Below are positions 20,741 through 34,938 of a DNA stretch of 64,000 bases, in pieces. Positions within the stretch are counted from its first letter, which is position 1; every line of letters starts with the position of its first letter. The stretch is taken from contig NC_064047.1 in NCBI RefSeq assembly GCF_932526225.1, forward strand, positions 11,831,501-11,895,500, given 5' to 3'. Position numbers and translations under genes: made by a program. Source of the stretch: Nematostella vectensis. Its lineage: Eukaryota; Cnidaria; Anthozoa; Actiniaria; Edwardsiidae. Below the pieces are notes generated by a model. The model saw only the letters and a list, made by a program, of their open reading frames with translations, was not told where the DNA came from and made no database searches.

Positions 20741-23700
20741 AACACGATACTGATGCTATTCAAACTGAGTTTAAGCCCCTTATTCACCACACACTATAAT
20801 GATGCTATTTAAACTGAGCTTAATCCCCTTATTCACACCACACACCATACTGATGCTATTCCAACTGAGTTTAAGCCCCTTATTCATCACACACTATACT
20901 GACGCTATTCCAACTGAGCTTAAGCCCCTTATACACCACACACCATACTGATGCTATTCAAACTGAGCTTAAGCCCCTTATACACCACACACCATACTGA
21001 TGCTATTCAATCTGAGCTTAAGCCCCTCATTCACTACACACCATACTGATGCTATTCAATCTGAGCTTAAGCCCCTCATTCACTACACACCATACTGATG
21101 CTATTCAATCTGAGCTTAAGCCCCTCATTCACTACACACCATACTGATGCTATTCAATCTGAGCTTAAGCCCCTCATTCACTACACACCATACTGATGTT
21201 ATTCAAACTGAGCTTAAGCCCCTTATACACCACACACCATACTGATGTTATTCTAACTGAGCTTAAGCCCCTTATACACCACACACCATACTGATGCTAT
21301 TCAAACTGAGCTTAAGCCCCTTATACACCACACACTATACTGATGCTATCCAAACTAAGCTTAAGCCCCTTATTCACCACACACCATACTGATGCAATTC
21401 AAACTGAGCTTAAGCCCCTCATTCACTACACACCATACTGATGTTATTCAAACTGAGCTTAAGCCCCTTATACACCACACACCATACTGATGCTATTCTA
21501 ACTGAGCTTAAGCCCCTTATACACCACACACCATACTGATGCAATTCAAACTGAGTCTAAGCCCCTTATACACCACGCACCATACTGATGCTATTCAAAC
21601 TGAGCTTAAGCCCCTCATTCACTACACACCATACTGATGTTATTCAAACTGAGCTTAAGCCCCTTATACACCACACACCATACTGATGCTATTCTAACTG
21701 AGCTTAAGCCCCTCATTCACTACACACCATACTGATGTTATTCAAACTGAGCTTAAGCCCCTTATACACCACACACCATACTGATGCAATTCAAACTGAG
21801 TCTAAGCCCCTTATACACCACACACCATACTGATGCTATTCAAACTGAGCTTAAGCCCCTTATACACCACGCACTAACTGATGCTATTCAATCTGAGCTT
21901 AAGCCCCTTATTCACTACACACCATACTGATGCTATTCAATCTGAGCTTAAGCCCCTCATTCACTACACACCATACTGATGCTATTCAAACTGAGCTTAA
22001 GCCCCTTATTCACTACACACTAACTGATGCTATTCAAACTGAGCTTAAGCCCCTTATACACCACACACTATACTGATGCTATTCAAACTAAGCTTAAGCC
22101 CCTTATTCACCACACACCATACTGATGCAATTCAAACTGAGCTTAAGCCCCTCATTCACTACACACCATACTGATGTTATTCAAACTGAGCTTAAGCCCC
22201 TTATACACCACACACCATACTGATGTTATTCTAACTGAGCTAAAGCCCCTTATACACCACACACCATACTGATGCAATTCAAACTGAGTCTAAGCCCCTT
22301 ATACACCACACACTATACTGATGCTATTCAAACTGAGCTTAAGCCCCTAATACACCACGCACTAACTGATGCTTAATTCAAACTGAGCTTAAGCCCCTTA
22401 TTCACTACACATCATACTGATGCAATTCAAACTGAGCTTAAGCCCCTCATTCACTACACATCATACTGATGCTATTCAAACTGAGCTTAAGCCCCTTATA
22501 CACCACGCACTAACTGATGCTATCCAAACTGAGCTTAAGCCCCTTATTCACTACACACCATACTGATGCTATTCAATCTGAGCTTAAGCCCCTCATTCAC
22601 TACACACCATACTGATGCTATTCAAACTGAGCTTAAGCCCCTTATTCACTACACACTAACTGATGCTATTCCAACTGAGCTCAAGCCCCTTATACACCAC
22701 ACACCATACTGATGCTATTCAAACTGAGTCTAAGCCCCTTATTCACTACACACCATACTGATGCTATTCAAACTGAGCTTAAGCCCCTTATTCACTACAC
22801 ACTAACTGATGCTATTCCAACTGAGCTCAAGCCCCTTATACACCACACACCATACTGATGCTATTCAAACTGAGCTTAAGCCCCTTATTCACTACACACC
22901 ATACTGATGCTATTCAAACTGAGCTTAAGCCCGTTATTCACTACACACCATACTGATGCTATTCCAACTGAGCTTAAGCCCCTTATTCACTACACACCAT
23001 ACGGATGCTATCCAAACTGAGCTTAAGCCCCTTATTCACTACACACCATACTGATGCTATTCCAACTGAGCTTAAGCCCCTTATACACCACGCACTAACT
23101 GATGCTATTCCAACTGAGCTCAAGCCCCTTATACACCACACACCATACTGATGCAATTCAAACTGAGTCTAAGCCCCTTATACACCACACACTATACTGA
23201 TGCTATTCAAACTGAGCTTAAGCCCCTTATACACCACGCACCATACTGATGCTATTCAATCTGAGCTTAAGCCCCTCATTCACTACACACCATACTGATG
23301 CTATCCAAACTGAGCTTAAGCCCCTTATTCACTACACACCATACTGATGCTATTCAATCTGAGCTTAAGCCCCTCATTCACTACACACCATACTGATGCT
23401 ATTCAAACTGAGTCTAAGCCCCTTATTCACTACACACCATACTGATGCTATTCAAACTGAGCTTAAGCCCCTTATACACCACACACCATACTGATGCTAT
23501 TCAAACTGAGCTCAAGCCCCTTATACACCACACACCATACTGATGCTATTCAAACTGAGTCTAAGCCCCTTATTCACTACACACCATACTGATGCTATTC
23601 AAACTGAGCTTAAGCCGCTTATTCACTACACACCATACTGATGCTATTCAAACTGAGCTTAAGCCCGTTATTCACTACACACCATACGGATGCTATCCAA

Positions 23701-24425
23701 ACTGAGCTTAAGCCCCTTATTCACTACACACCATACTGATGCTATTCCAACTGAGCTTAAGCCCCTTATACACCACGCACTAACTGATGCTATTCCAACT
23801 GAGCTCAAGCCCCTTATACACCACACACCATACTGATGCAATTCAAACTGAGTCTAAGCCCCTTATACACCACACACTATACTGATGCTATTCAAACTGA
23901 GCTTAAGCCCCTTATACACCACGCACTAACTGATGCTATTCCAACTGAGCTCAAGCCCCTTATACACCACACTCCATACTGATGCTATTCAAACTGAGCT
24001 TAAGCCCCTTATACACCACACACTATACTGGTGCTTAATCAAACTGGGCTTACTTATTCACTACACATCATACTGATGCTATTCAAACTGAGCTCAAGCC
24101 CCTCATTCACTACACACCATACTGATGCTATTCAATCTGAGCTTAAGCCCCTCATTCACTACACACCATATTGATGCTATTCCAACTGAGCTTAAGCCCC
24201 TTTCACCACACACCATACTGATGCTATTCAAACTGAGTTTAAGCCCCTTATTCACCACACACTATACTGATGCTATTCCAACTGAGCTTAAGCCCCTTAT
24301 ACACTACACACCATACTGATGCTATCCAAACTGAGCTTAAGGCCCTTATTCACTACACACCATACTGATGCTATTCAAACTGAGTTTAAGCCCCTTATAC
24401 ACCACACACTATACTGATGCTATGC
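20740..24425. repeat. Homogeneous core of the 49-bp array, about 75 copies
   Basis: Head-to-tail 49-bp units containing ACTGATGCTATTCAAACTGA, GCTTAAGCCCCTTATACACC and ACACACCAT. Sub-variants alternate (TTATACACCAC versus TTATTCACTAC or CATTCACTAC; ACCATACTGATG versus ACTAACTGATG; GAGCTTAAG versus GAGTCTAAG or GAGCTCAAG) and blocks of variants recur in the same order, for example near 22670-22800, 23080-23200 and 23770-23900, indicating higher-order duplication. Confidence 0.95.
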
Positions 24426-25450
24426 AAATGTTAATGACACTGAATTAAGCCCTTATCCACTGCAAACAAGACTAACACTAATTCATCTGAGCTATGCCCC
24501 CACCAGAACCTAGTGTTTAGAATTAAGCCCCTATCCACTGTTCATCATCAGACTAATAATAAAAAAAAAGTTAAGCTCTTATCCACTATTTATACGATCA
24601 GCTCTAATAAAAATGAGCTAAGCCTCTCGGCACTGTATAAAGGCCAATGCTAAGCAAACTGAGCTGACTCCCTTATTCACTGTACAGAATTGAAATGCAC
24701 AACACACCAGATACTGATGTCCAACACACACCAGATTCTGGTGCTTATCAAACTGAACCAGCCCATATCAACTGTACATAAGACTGAGCCGAGCACCTTT
24801 TCCATCAAATTGGACTTAAGCCAGTTATCATCAGACTGATGCCTCCAGTTATATCATCAAACTGAGCTAAGCCCCTTGTACACAAGACAATCCTAATTCA
24901 ACTGAGCTTAGCCCCTAGCCAACACACAAGGGGCCAATGCTAATCAAACTGAGCTACAAGTGCACTTTACGTCAAATTGAACTCAGCCAGTTATCCATCA
25001 CACACCAGACAAATTAATCAAACTGAGCTAGTATATGGGAACAATAATAATCAAACTGACTAGGTCCCTTATCAACCACACACCAGACTGATGCTAAGCA
25101 TACTGAACTAAACCCCCTATTGTACACAAGACTGAGCTAAGCACCTTTTCCACTGTAAACCCAACCAATCCTTATTAAACTGTGCATGGCCCCTTATCCA
25201 ATAATAATCAAAATGGAATTATGCACCGCACACCAGACTAATGCTAAGCAAACTGAGCTGAGCGCCTAATCCATTGTACACAAGACCAATGCTATTCAAA
25301 CTGGGCTAATTCATATATTCACTGTACATAAGACCAATGCTATTCAAACTGGGCTAATCCTTATAATCACTGTAGTTGAACCCCATATCTGCTGTACAGG
25401 TGACCAATGCTAATCAAACTGAGTTGAGCCTCTTATCCACCACACACCAG
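24425..25450. repeat. Diverged right flank of the 49-bp array
   Basis: Degenerate units like those of the left flank, fading out near the GGCAGGGCAGTAGAAG at 25450. Confidence 0.8.
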
Positions 25451-26208
25451 GCAGGGCAGTAGAAGTGATTATTTAACCTGAAAAGGAAAAAAATAATAAA
25501 AGTAACAGTTACTGATTAAGCGCCTTTTTGTAGAGGTTATATACAGTAAAAAAGAACATGCAAAACAACAGACAGGTGATACAACTATTGCAGGTAGACT
25601 GGGCAATTCCACATGAGATATGCAATATCAAGATTTTTTCAAATTACATTGAGCCTTCCAAACCATTGAGCCTTATGAAAATGATAAAATATTGAGAATT
25701 TGGGTTCACGCCCATTTCACAGGGCTCACTGAAAAAGGGGCTTGTGCCTTGGAGTGAAAAAAATTCCAGATTTCTCACTTGTTTCCGCATGAGGACACAT
25801 TATTGTGGACATTACTTAATGTCCACAACGTTGACATATTTAAGTTTAATTTAGGAAAAAAGCTTCACATAAATGTAAAGAATCATAAAATTCATCTTTT
25901 AGATACATGCATCTTTTATGTAAAAAATATAAATTGAGAATATCTATCGTACTTATATCATATTTTTTTTCAAAAAGAAAGGTTGATTTTTATGTTATCT
26001 CTGCAATATTTCTATTTTTTCAATGAATAAAAAAAACTGGATGTCATTTTTTTGGGGAAAGCTACAGTACAACTTTTGCAGTGAATGGTATGAGAAGCAA
26101 TTTAAAGTAGAATTAGAAACAAATGTCAATTTTTGTCTTTGGATGTGATGCACAACAATCATGAACAAAAAGAATGCAAACATCATGGAAATCGTCATTC
26201 TCCATACA
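25450..26208. other. AT-rich spacer, no gene
   Basis: No supported coding sequence or repeat. Confidence 0.4.
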
Positions 26209-26701
26209 CAGAGCTTCTGGAATTACGCAAAAAAAAAAACCTCAAAATTACGCGGGATTCTTTACTAAATTATGCGCTTAATTACACGGAATATCAACTG
26301 TTACGCCCAAACTACATTTTGTACCGAAGGAAAGCACGAAATAACTTGAAAAGGTGATTTTTTTGTGTGAAAATAGGCAAGTTTTCATTGGCTCCTAGCT
26401 ACCAGCCTATAAAAAAAGGTATTTTATTATTAGTCCTAGGCCTTCGCAGTTTAGCAAAGAGCACCTAGTCATTTTATTTGTTTACGAAATTCCGTTTGAA
26501 ACATCGCACTCTTACGAAGAATATCTCTCTTTTTTTACGAGAAATAGAGGTAAGAACCCATCAGCTGTGCAATTAAATGTTTTGTCTTTCAAAATTTATC
26601 CAAATTATGTGGGATTACGTGGAAATTTGTGGATAACGCGGATTACGCGGAAAAAGCCAAATTACGCGCTTCCACACAAGCGCGTAATTCCAGAAGCCCT
26701 G
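26209..26701. mobile_element. hAT-like MITE, 493 bp
   Basis: Left end CAGAGCTTCTGGAATTACGC and right end GCGTAATTCCAGAAGCCCTG are near-perfect inverted repeats. The ends are flanked by CATACA at 26203-26208 and 26702-26707. CAGRG-type ends fit hAT derivatives, although a hAT duplication is normally 8 bp. The interior repeats the word ATTACGCG in both orientations. No transposase. Confidence 0.7.
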
Positions 26702-29236
26702 CATACATGAGACGTAAGACCAAAACAATGAGCTTGTCACAAGTTTGAAGAACAAGAGGCTAAAAGTAAACATAAAGGAGAAACTTTTACATTTGGAAGG
26801 CCAGCTTAAAGTCACTTTGTTCCCTATAAAAATAGAAAAAAATGTGCACTCTATAAACAAATGGAGGGTTCAACTTTGAAATAAATATGAGTGTTTGCAT
26901 AACTTGTATAAAATATGTGGATGTTTTGGATTGGACAAAAATCCACATTTATGCTGTTTTAAGTATGAGCAGAGCTTGATGTGCCCTAAAATTGGATTGG
27001 GATGACTTATAACTTCTGGTTTAGGGCTGGATTTCAATAGAAATTGTTGCTGATTTGCTTCAATGATAATGCTATGGAGAACATTTCTCATTTGTTATTT
27101 GAGAGAAGTAGGTACTATACCCATTATAGACCACAAAAATTGATGGCCAGGAAATTTAATAGAAAACGGTCGCAAGATAGAAATATTTTACTGACCATAT
27201 TATCAAAAGCTCTTAACTAATATCAGACTTCTTTGTGAGAGTAATACAAAAAAATGCAAGTATTTTAACTGTAACTAAAATACCACAGACAATAATTGTT
27301 GACGAATTTAGTTTTTAAAAGTCATGTTTGTAAATGTGTGACGGCTCAAATTTATGTTGAATAATTCAGCAAATGTTAGACTGTCTGATAATACAGTAGG
27401 TTGCAAGGGTAAGGTACTGTCCAAACAAATCAGGAATACAGAAAGAGAGGCCAAATTGCATCCTGAGACATCAACAACAAAATGGAAGGTTTTTAAACTC
27501 GCCATGAGGTGCATGAGTAAAGATTATTTCTTGTTTTGGGAATTATAGCCAAATTCGTTGTTGTGCGACCTCCAAAAATCCAAAATCCCTTTCTTTGTTT
27601 GATAATGGTGCGTAGTCAATCAAACCAAACAATCAAAAACAGCTGCAATAAACACCAAGTCTTGTAAAAAGCTTTGGAAAACATTGTTCTCTAAATGTCA
27701 GTTCTTTAACCTGATGAGTCAGTTTTCAGCTTGTTTTCCTGTGAAGTGAGATTTTTATGATTTTTTTGTGCAACTGTCCAATAATAGGTACCATCTGAAA
27801 ATAGGTATGAGTACCTTAAAGGTTCTGTAACACCCTATATCAAACAAATTTCATTATCCTCTTTAACAAATATTCTGGCATAGAATAAAAATATTGTGGT
27901 CAATTTGTTTAAAAGCCATGTAAATGTTTATTCATATTAACATTATATACAGTCATAAAAACACTAACAGCTTTCTTAACTTGAACTGTTTTAATATTAG
28001 CTTATCTATTTGATAACCCATTAAGCATTGTGGGTTATGAGACATGGGCTCCTTAGCAGTGTGGTATGCCAGTTCAGGAAGAAAGGAAGTAATATAATGG
28101 TTAATTGTCCTTGTGAAAATGCCAAAAAGTCATGAAGATGTTCAGCAGAAATCGCAAGCTGTGCACCAACTATCAGTGTAATGGTGAACGGCTAAGACGG
28201 AAAGATGCCGAGAAATGGCAATTTCTAGTGAGAATTCGCCCCAATTCAGAAGGAAATCTGTGCAGTTATGGCTTCTTTTTTAATAAAACTGTACCTGTAT
28301 CTCCTTAAAAGGAAACAGTGTGAACAGGAAACCATTTAACCATTTCATAATCCCATGACAATTAAAGACTTATTAGAGATGACATTAAATTTTAACAAAG
28401 AAGCAGTAAGCTGTTCCTCTGTGCTGTTCATTGATGAGTGTCAGCAGATACGTCTTGTTGTTTTCTCTTGAATTTGTAGAGTTATCATAGATAAATACAC
28501 ACATTTTTTTGTCAAACAGTTCCTCTGACTTGATTTCGGAGGTTTGCAATAATGCACGGTTATTGATTAAATCGACCAAATCATGATAGCTACACAGAGG
28601 AGATCTTGCATGTGATTCACCCCGAGCTTACATAATATTCTATCTAATCCTTGCAATACTTTGAAGCTTTGAAAACTGTTTGGTAAACTGGCAAAACCGA
28701 AAGTGTACGACGTTCTGCTACCAAGCTGCCATTTTGAACTATTGGTTTACTGCGAATGAAATGCCAGAGTGGCCTGGAGTCGAATGTTTTGATGGCCAAT
28801 GTTAATCCATTTTTTCCCTCCTTCCCAAACTGGCATTCTCCCCACTGCTTAGAGCTTAGCTGCTTAGTATATCCAACCGGAAGTAATATTGCAAAAGTGA
28901 AAAGGTAAACTTTTAGGCCAAAATGGACAAAAATACCACAATATTCATATTGGTTGCCAGATTTGCTAAAGATGACCCCCGAGGTGTTAACAGGAACTAA
29001 TGAACTAGGTGTTCACATAGTCATGTTTGGGCTGAAAAAAACAAATGTGCCATATGACTGTCAATTAGTTTAACTAAGACAAAATAAAGATGCAGTAAAC
29101 AAAGCATAAATATTGAAAATAAAACCTAAAATCGTCAGAAATGTGTAATGAAAGCCCGTTTAGATTTGAAAGGCAATTAAAAAAAAACGGTTCAAATTTT
29201 AATTTGGATTTTTCGCGCTTATTTTAAAAGGTGTCA
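26702..29236. other. AT-rich intergenic DNA, no gene
   Basis: Only short unsupported frames. No domain, splice structure or RNA gene recognised. Confidence 0.45.
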
Positions 29237-30215
29237 TTAAGTGCACCAGTCCCTTAGATTCAACTGAGGAGTTCCAAATAAGAAATTTCAAAATCGCTCA
29301 AAATTGGTTTAAAGTTAGCCCCTGGTTCTCTGATCATGTTTAAAAAGTTTGAGTTACATACAATAAATATTTTTCGAGAAATTCCGAATTTACGATTTTG
29401 CCTATAAAATCGCCGATTTGGGGGCATTTTTCACCTTTCGTACAAAATCGCAAAATATTCTTTAAATATACGCGGAATTAAAAATAGCGATACAGATCCT
29501 TAGAAAGGAGTTGATAAGGTATAAATCGAGTGGTTTCTTTACTTTTTCCGGCAAAAAAAAGTATATTTTATTGCTGTCTAAACATGTCAATAAAAAATGT
29601 CGACTTGAATAATAGCTTAAATTTGGGGCTTATAAAACCGATGGTACATGGATTTTCGCAGAGATTTTGCACTTTAAGCAAACATTGGTGTTATTTCTTT
29701 CGATTCAGCAAATAAAAAATTGGGGGAATCAAATTCCCGAATTATAATGAAGCCGAACGCAACCCCATGTCGGGCTCAAATAACACCCGATTTTCTTGAC
29801 AGCCGTCTTTATTAGATACACATACCTGTTTGTACAGGAGACAAACCACAGATAATAAACTCTACCCTTACTGTATACTAATCTCAGATGCTGTATAATT
29901 GTCTTGGTTCATCCTTGGAAGTTACTGGAAGTCAATAAAGACATTACAATGAAAAATATTTGCTATTTTGTACAGACTTCAGTTCAGAACACCTGCCGGA
30001 ATGGCAAACTTTGAAGGATTTGTTTGGGTTTTAAAGTTTCTTTACGCTCAATTGAAGTAAAAGATATTCAAACACGTCAGTTCTTACCTTCTGCCAAGAG
30101 GTTTCTGGGAGAAAAGCCGATTTGTAAGATTAATTTCAATGAAAGGTCAAGTACTTGAACACGAGTCTGTTTTCAGATGACAACTGATCAGCGGTCTACC
30201 AGATGAGAATGCATG
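29237..30215 (+). repeat. Left arm of a ~980-bp inverted repeat
   Basis: Pairs along its whole length with 32458-33445. It begins TTAAGTGCACCAGTCCC. Differences are scattered single bases and small indels. No coding content. Confidence 0.9.
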
Positions 30216-32457
30216 AATTTGCAAAGGAAACCCGATATAAAGAATAGTTCAACTAGTCGGCTTGCAGTTTTTATTCTAGATTGTTTCTTATTTTATGTTC
30301 TTCATTCTATAAAAAAACATATTAATGATGCCAAAATTATTTTAAAAAGATACCGTAGGAAACACCAATCGAAGAATAAAACACAAATACCACAAGCAAA
30401 CATGCTTCGTTGACATAAGGGCATAAGCTAAAAGAATTGTCACACTCCCTCAAAGCGGCATCCTGTTACAGTAACACCTCCGTTAGCCACAAAAGGCTTT
30501 AGGGCAACACAGAGAGATCACATGAGGCTGCTTCTTATAAAATCAGGCAAGCATAAAATTGTAATTCAGATGATAGCTTGATATTTTTCTTGATCATGAC
30601 TACCTGTGATTACGCTGTTTGCGTGGGTGGTCCTTGTGGCCCTAGCGTCGATTGCTCGAGCAATTCAAAGTGCGTTCTTAAACTTTAAACTGAGTTTGAA
30701 CTTCTTCTTGCTAGAGCTGGTAAGTGAATCATGATTTAACGACCGGAGTATTTGTTAAGCGCGCGCGTAGGTGACTCTTGAAACGCAAATGTAATCACAG
30801 GTAGCCCAGGCAATGGTTGCTTGTCCGTAGCTCGGAATTCGGCTGTTCTGAGAGGGGACGAGTAAGGCGACGACGAGTGAAATGAGTTCTCTAATAGAAA
30901 TCTGACTACCCCCGAAAGAACAAAGAGGGATTTTTTTATGCCTTTGCAGTATCTTCACGGGACTTTTATTGTCGGATTTGGCTACGTACCAGGGTTATCT
31001 AGCTTATGCTTTATAGTTTTGTCTACAAATAGCACGTCAATTGGGAACCGAAAGTGGACCCTCGACCGCTGTGGGCGCACACCCTGCATCCCCCCTCTCC
31101 CCCCCCCCCCCCCCTGGGCATATTTTGGGGAGTCCCTATTTCAACTCAACTTCCCGTTTCGTAGACTCGACTTATTTATCGCGCACCTCTGCTTTCCTTA
31201 TATTAGTTTATGTGTGTTCCGATGTTTGTGTGTGTGTATGTGGGGGGGGGATATGCGACGGAGATTGATTTTTCATTACGGACTTTGCGCAAAAGTACAG
31301 ACTAGCTCACAGGCTAAAACATCCCTCGCATTAAAACAATGTCAATCAGCATTATATCTTTCGTTTAGCGAAAGTATTATTTTACCCCTCAAACACGGGG
31401 AGTAGATCGTCGTCTGTATCGGAATCATAGACATGTTCATTCAATCTGTCGCAAGCTCCAACTGATTTTGTAACCCTTTTCCAGGCAGTCTTGTTGGCAT
31501 TGCACAGTTGTTGTTCTTGTTATATCAAGCAAAGTAGCCAATAACGAGTTAATGTTCTCACGGCAATCTACGATTGTGCTTGTGCAGAAGGGAAGTAGCG
31601 CATAGAGGGTTACTGTTCTAACGGCAATCAACAGTTTACATTGAGTTAACTGACAGCTCATCAGTGGTTGGACAGAGTGATATTTGTTTTCTCTTGCTAC
31701 AAAGTAGCGAAGCAGCCCATTTAAAGTCACTATTCTCACGGTAGTCGCCGATTTTCCAGCTACCGATTTTTCAAACTACTTCAGTCACCTGGAGCAAGTC
31801 CGTAATGAAAAAGAAACTCCGTCCCACCTGCGACCAACAACAACGGCACATTTACCCTAGGGACTCCCACGCAAAAGGTAAAACCTTTAAAAGAAAAAGT
31901 CGACAACAACGCAGATTTATGTTTTTTAGAACGATATTTCGGCTGGCCAATACCTGCCTTCTTCAGCTTCAGGTTATAAATGAGTTACAATGGCATGTTA
32001 CAGCTAGTATATGTACAAAGTTCATTGATGATTAACTAACAAAAGGTAAAAATAGTAATTGAGTAAGGGGTGACTTATGGAAGATGGTAAATAGGGTGGT
32101 GTGGATCACTAAGTAGCTAAACGGTTTCTTCACATATGTTTGTGTATTAAAAAAAAATAACCCGGTCCGCCGAGGTCTGGTCCGCGTAGGTCCTGTCTTC
32201 ATTTTACAAAGACCCGCTCCCATTATTGATAAAAATTTCTGCAGTAATCAAGCAGTGCTCATGCGCACACAACTAATATGCAGATAAACGTAACGTATAC
32301 AATTTTTACTCTTACGCCTAAGTTCTTTACCAAATCATCAGATGTTTTTAAAATAGACAAACAAGACATGATATCGCCTTTTTTAAAATATGATTTTCTA
32401 ATAAAGAAAGACTAGGACTCAAAACGGTATGTTCTTATGGGGATTAGGATACCTGTG
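30216..32457. other. Spacer between the inverted arms
   Basis: 2.2 kb without a supported gene. It contains a poly-C run (31102-31116), a G-run/TG-rich stretch (31225-31250), diverged short repeats around ACGGCAATC (31560-31745) and at 31800-32000 a Penelope-like tail piece with AAAGAAAAAGTCGACAAC and CGATATTTCGGCTGGCCAAT. A plus-strand frame at 30938-31405 owes its proline run to the poly-C tract. Confidence 0.5.
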
Positions 32458-33445
32458 GAAAGTCACGCATTTTCATCTGGCAGACCGCTGATCAGTTGTT
32501 GTCATCTGAAACCAGACTCGTGTTGTAGTACTTGACCTTTGCATTGAAATTAATCTTACAAATCGGCTTTTTCCCTAGAAACCTCTTGGCAGAAGGTAAG
32601 AACTGACGTGCTTGAATACCTTTTACTTCAATTGAGCGTAAAGAAACTTTAAAACCCAAACAAATCCTTCAAAGTTTGCCATTCCGGCAGGCGTTCTGAA
32701 CTGAAGTCTGTACAAAATAGCAAATATTTTTCATTGTAATGTCTTTATTGACTTCCAGTAACTTCCAAGGACGAACCAAGACAATTATACAGCATCTGAG
32801 ATTAGTATACAGCAAGGGTAGAGTTTATTTTCTGTGATTTTTCTCCTGTACAAACAGGTATGTGTATCTAATAAAGACGGCTGTCAAGAAAATCGCGTGT
32901 TATTTGAGCTCGACATGGGGTTGCGTTCGGCTTCATTATAATTCGGGAATTTGATTCCCCCAATTTTTTATTTGCTGAATCGAAAGAAATAACACCAATG
33001 TTTGCTCAAAGTGCAAAATTTCTGCGAAAATCCATGTACCATCGGTTTTATAAGCCCCTAATTTAAGCTATTATTCAAGTCGATATTTTTTATGGACATA
33101 TTTAGACAGCAATAAAATATACTTTTTTTGCCGGAAAAAGTAAAGAAACCACTCGATTTATACCTTATCAACTCCTTTCTAAGGATCTGTATCGCTATTT
33201 TTAATTCCGCGTATATTTAAAGAATATTTTGCGATTTTTTATGAAAGGTGAAAAATGCCCCCAAATCGGCGATTTTATAGGCAAAATCGTAAATTCGGAA
33301 TTTCTCGAAAAATATTTATTGTATGTAACTCAAACTTTTTAACCCTGATAAGAGAACCAGGGGCTAACTTTAAACCAATTTTGAGCGATTTCGAAATTTC
33401 TTATTTGGAACTCCTCAGTTGAATCTAAGGGACTGGTGCACTTAA
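32458..33445 (-). repeat. Right arm of the ~980-bp inverted repeat
   Basis: Ends GGGACTGGTGCACTTAA, the exact complement of the left end including TTAA. See the left arm. Confidence 0.9.
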
Positions 33446-34938
33446 GTACTCATAAGTATTGCGCGCATGTACAAACAACAAACTTCAAAAATTTATAGCC
33501 TGCGTAGCGGCTATAAAAAAATTATCGCTTCAAAACCTATCCAAACATCGCTTATTTTTCGTTTTGTTTCAAGAAAGGTTGATGAGTAGGTTATGTTATA
33601 TATAGAGCCACTTTATTTTATGCTTGTCTTTACGGAGCTACGCACTCACTGAAGAAATGAATAAATTTTGTTCGGCTCGAGCGAGAATACAAGGTTGAGG
33701 ATTAGTTAATAAAACAAATCACGATTATCATTATCATTTAAACTTACCTTCCGGATGTGCTCCAAAATCTTTATACAACGTATTTAGAAGGTAAAAATGG
33801 ATGTTTAACTTCGGATGGTGGATGATTTTCGATGATGAAGGATCGTGCAACCACGGCTCGTCTCGAAAACAGATCTCCAACTCAAACTGTCTTCAGATAA
33901 ACTGTTGCCAAGGTAACACTACAAATGATATATACCACAGGAGTCCCGTCGAATGAGCGTGCGTTATTCCTTCTGTATCTCAATGATGTATTTATCGATT
34001 CTTTTATTAATACTTATTTACTTTAACGAAAATTTGAAAGACCTGTCAACTAATCTTCAGATTATATAATAAAGAGGTATCTCAGAAATTATGAAAAAAT
34101 ATAAAACGTAGAAATCGAGGATCAATGTTTTTACAGCCTAATAGTGACAGGGTGTTTCCGAAACTTTAAATTAAAGTCCGTATAACCACCTTTCACTAGC
34201 AGAAAGAAACATTGATAAGCTTTCAAATTATGAAAAGGAAATTGAATTTGGTTGAGATTTAAGTTTCCTACAGAACTTTGAAAATTGATGGTCATTTTCT
34301 TGGCCGCACAAAACGGGGATTGAATCTTAGGGTACTATCGTTTCCTAAGTCTAAACAACGCTTTTAAATAATATCGATCAACCACTCCTTTGTTATTGTT
34401 TAATACAGTGGTTTATTTGCAAAAAAACTTCAACATAACAATCCACGAATGAAGTCTGATACGTTATTGACGATATTTGATTGAAAATATTTTGGTTAGT
34501 CGCTTGAACTAGCTGATGGAAACGGATGTTTTGTGTGATTCGGCATTAAGTAGGAGTATAAAATGGTGGCGTGATTAGCCTTCTTTAAGCTCGTAAAAAT
34601 TCTGAGACGGCAATCACAAAATAATAACTCGATTTTGCATTGCTACCTACACTAAAAAAATTGCATTGCTACCTACACACTACCCAAAGAAAAAACGGAA
34701 GACATGTGAAGGGAATCATCACAGGTAGCTCGAGCTCTTTATTTATCTCTATTGAGTAAACTTGAAAAAGAAACAAAAGACTTGTTGGAAAGTGTTGTTT
34801 AGGGCGTTAGCCCTTATTGACAGCAAAATAGACCATCCCCATTCACAGTAGGGATTGTTAAAAATAACTCCGTTTGCATAGATTACATCGTGTAAGAGTG
34901 CATCATATATGTTTTCGCAAAAGTATTTGCATTTGTAT
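33446..34938. other. AT-rich spacer, no gene
   Basis: A short direct duplication of ATTGCATTGCTACCTACAC occurs near 34635-34680. Nothing else recognised. Confidence 0.4.

Noticed and set aside
18810-25450. Regular direct repeats resembling a CRISPR array
   Set aside because: Units are contiguous 49-mers with no unique spacers; host context is eukaryotic. It is a satellite.
30938-31405. 155-codon frame with a proline run
   Set aside because: The proline run comes from a poly-C tract and the frame lacks any known motif.
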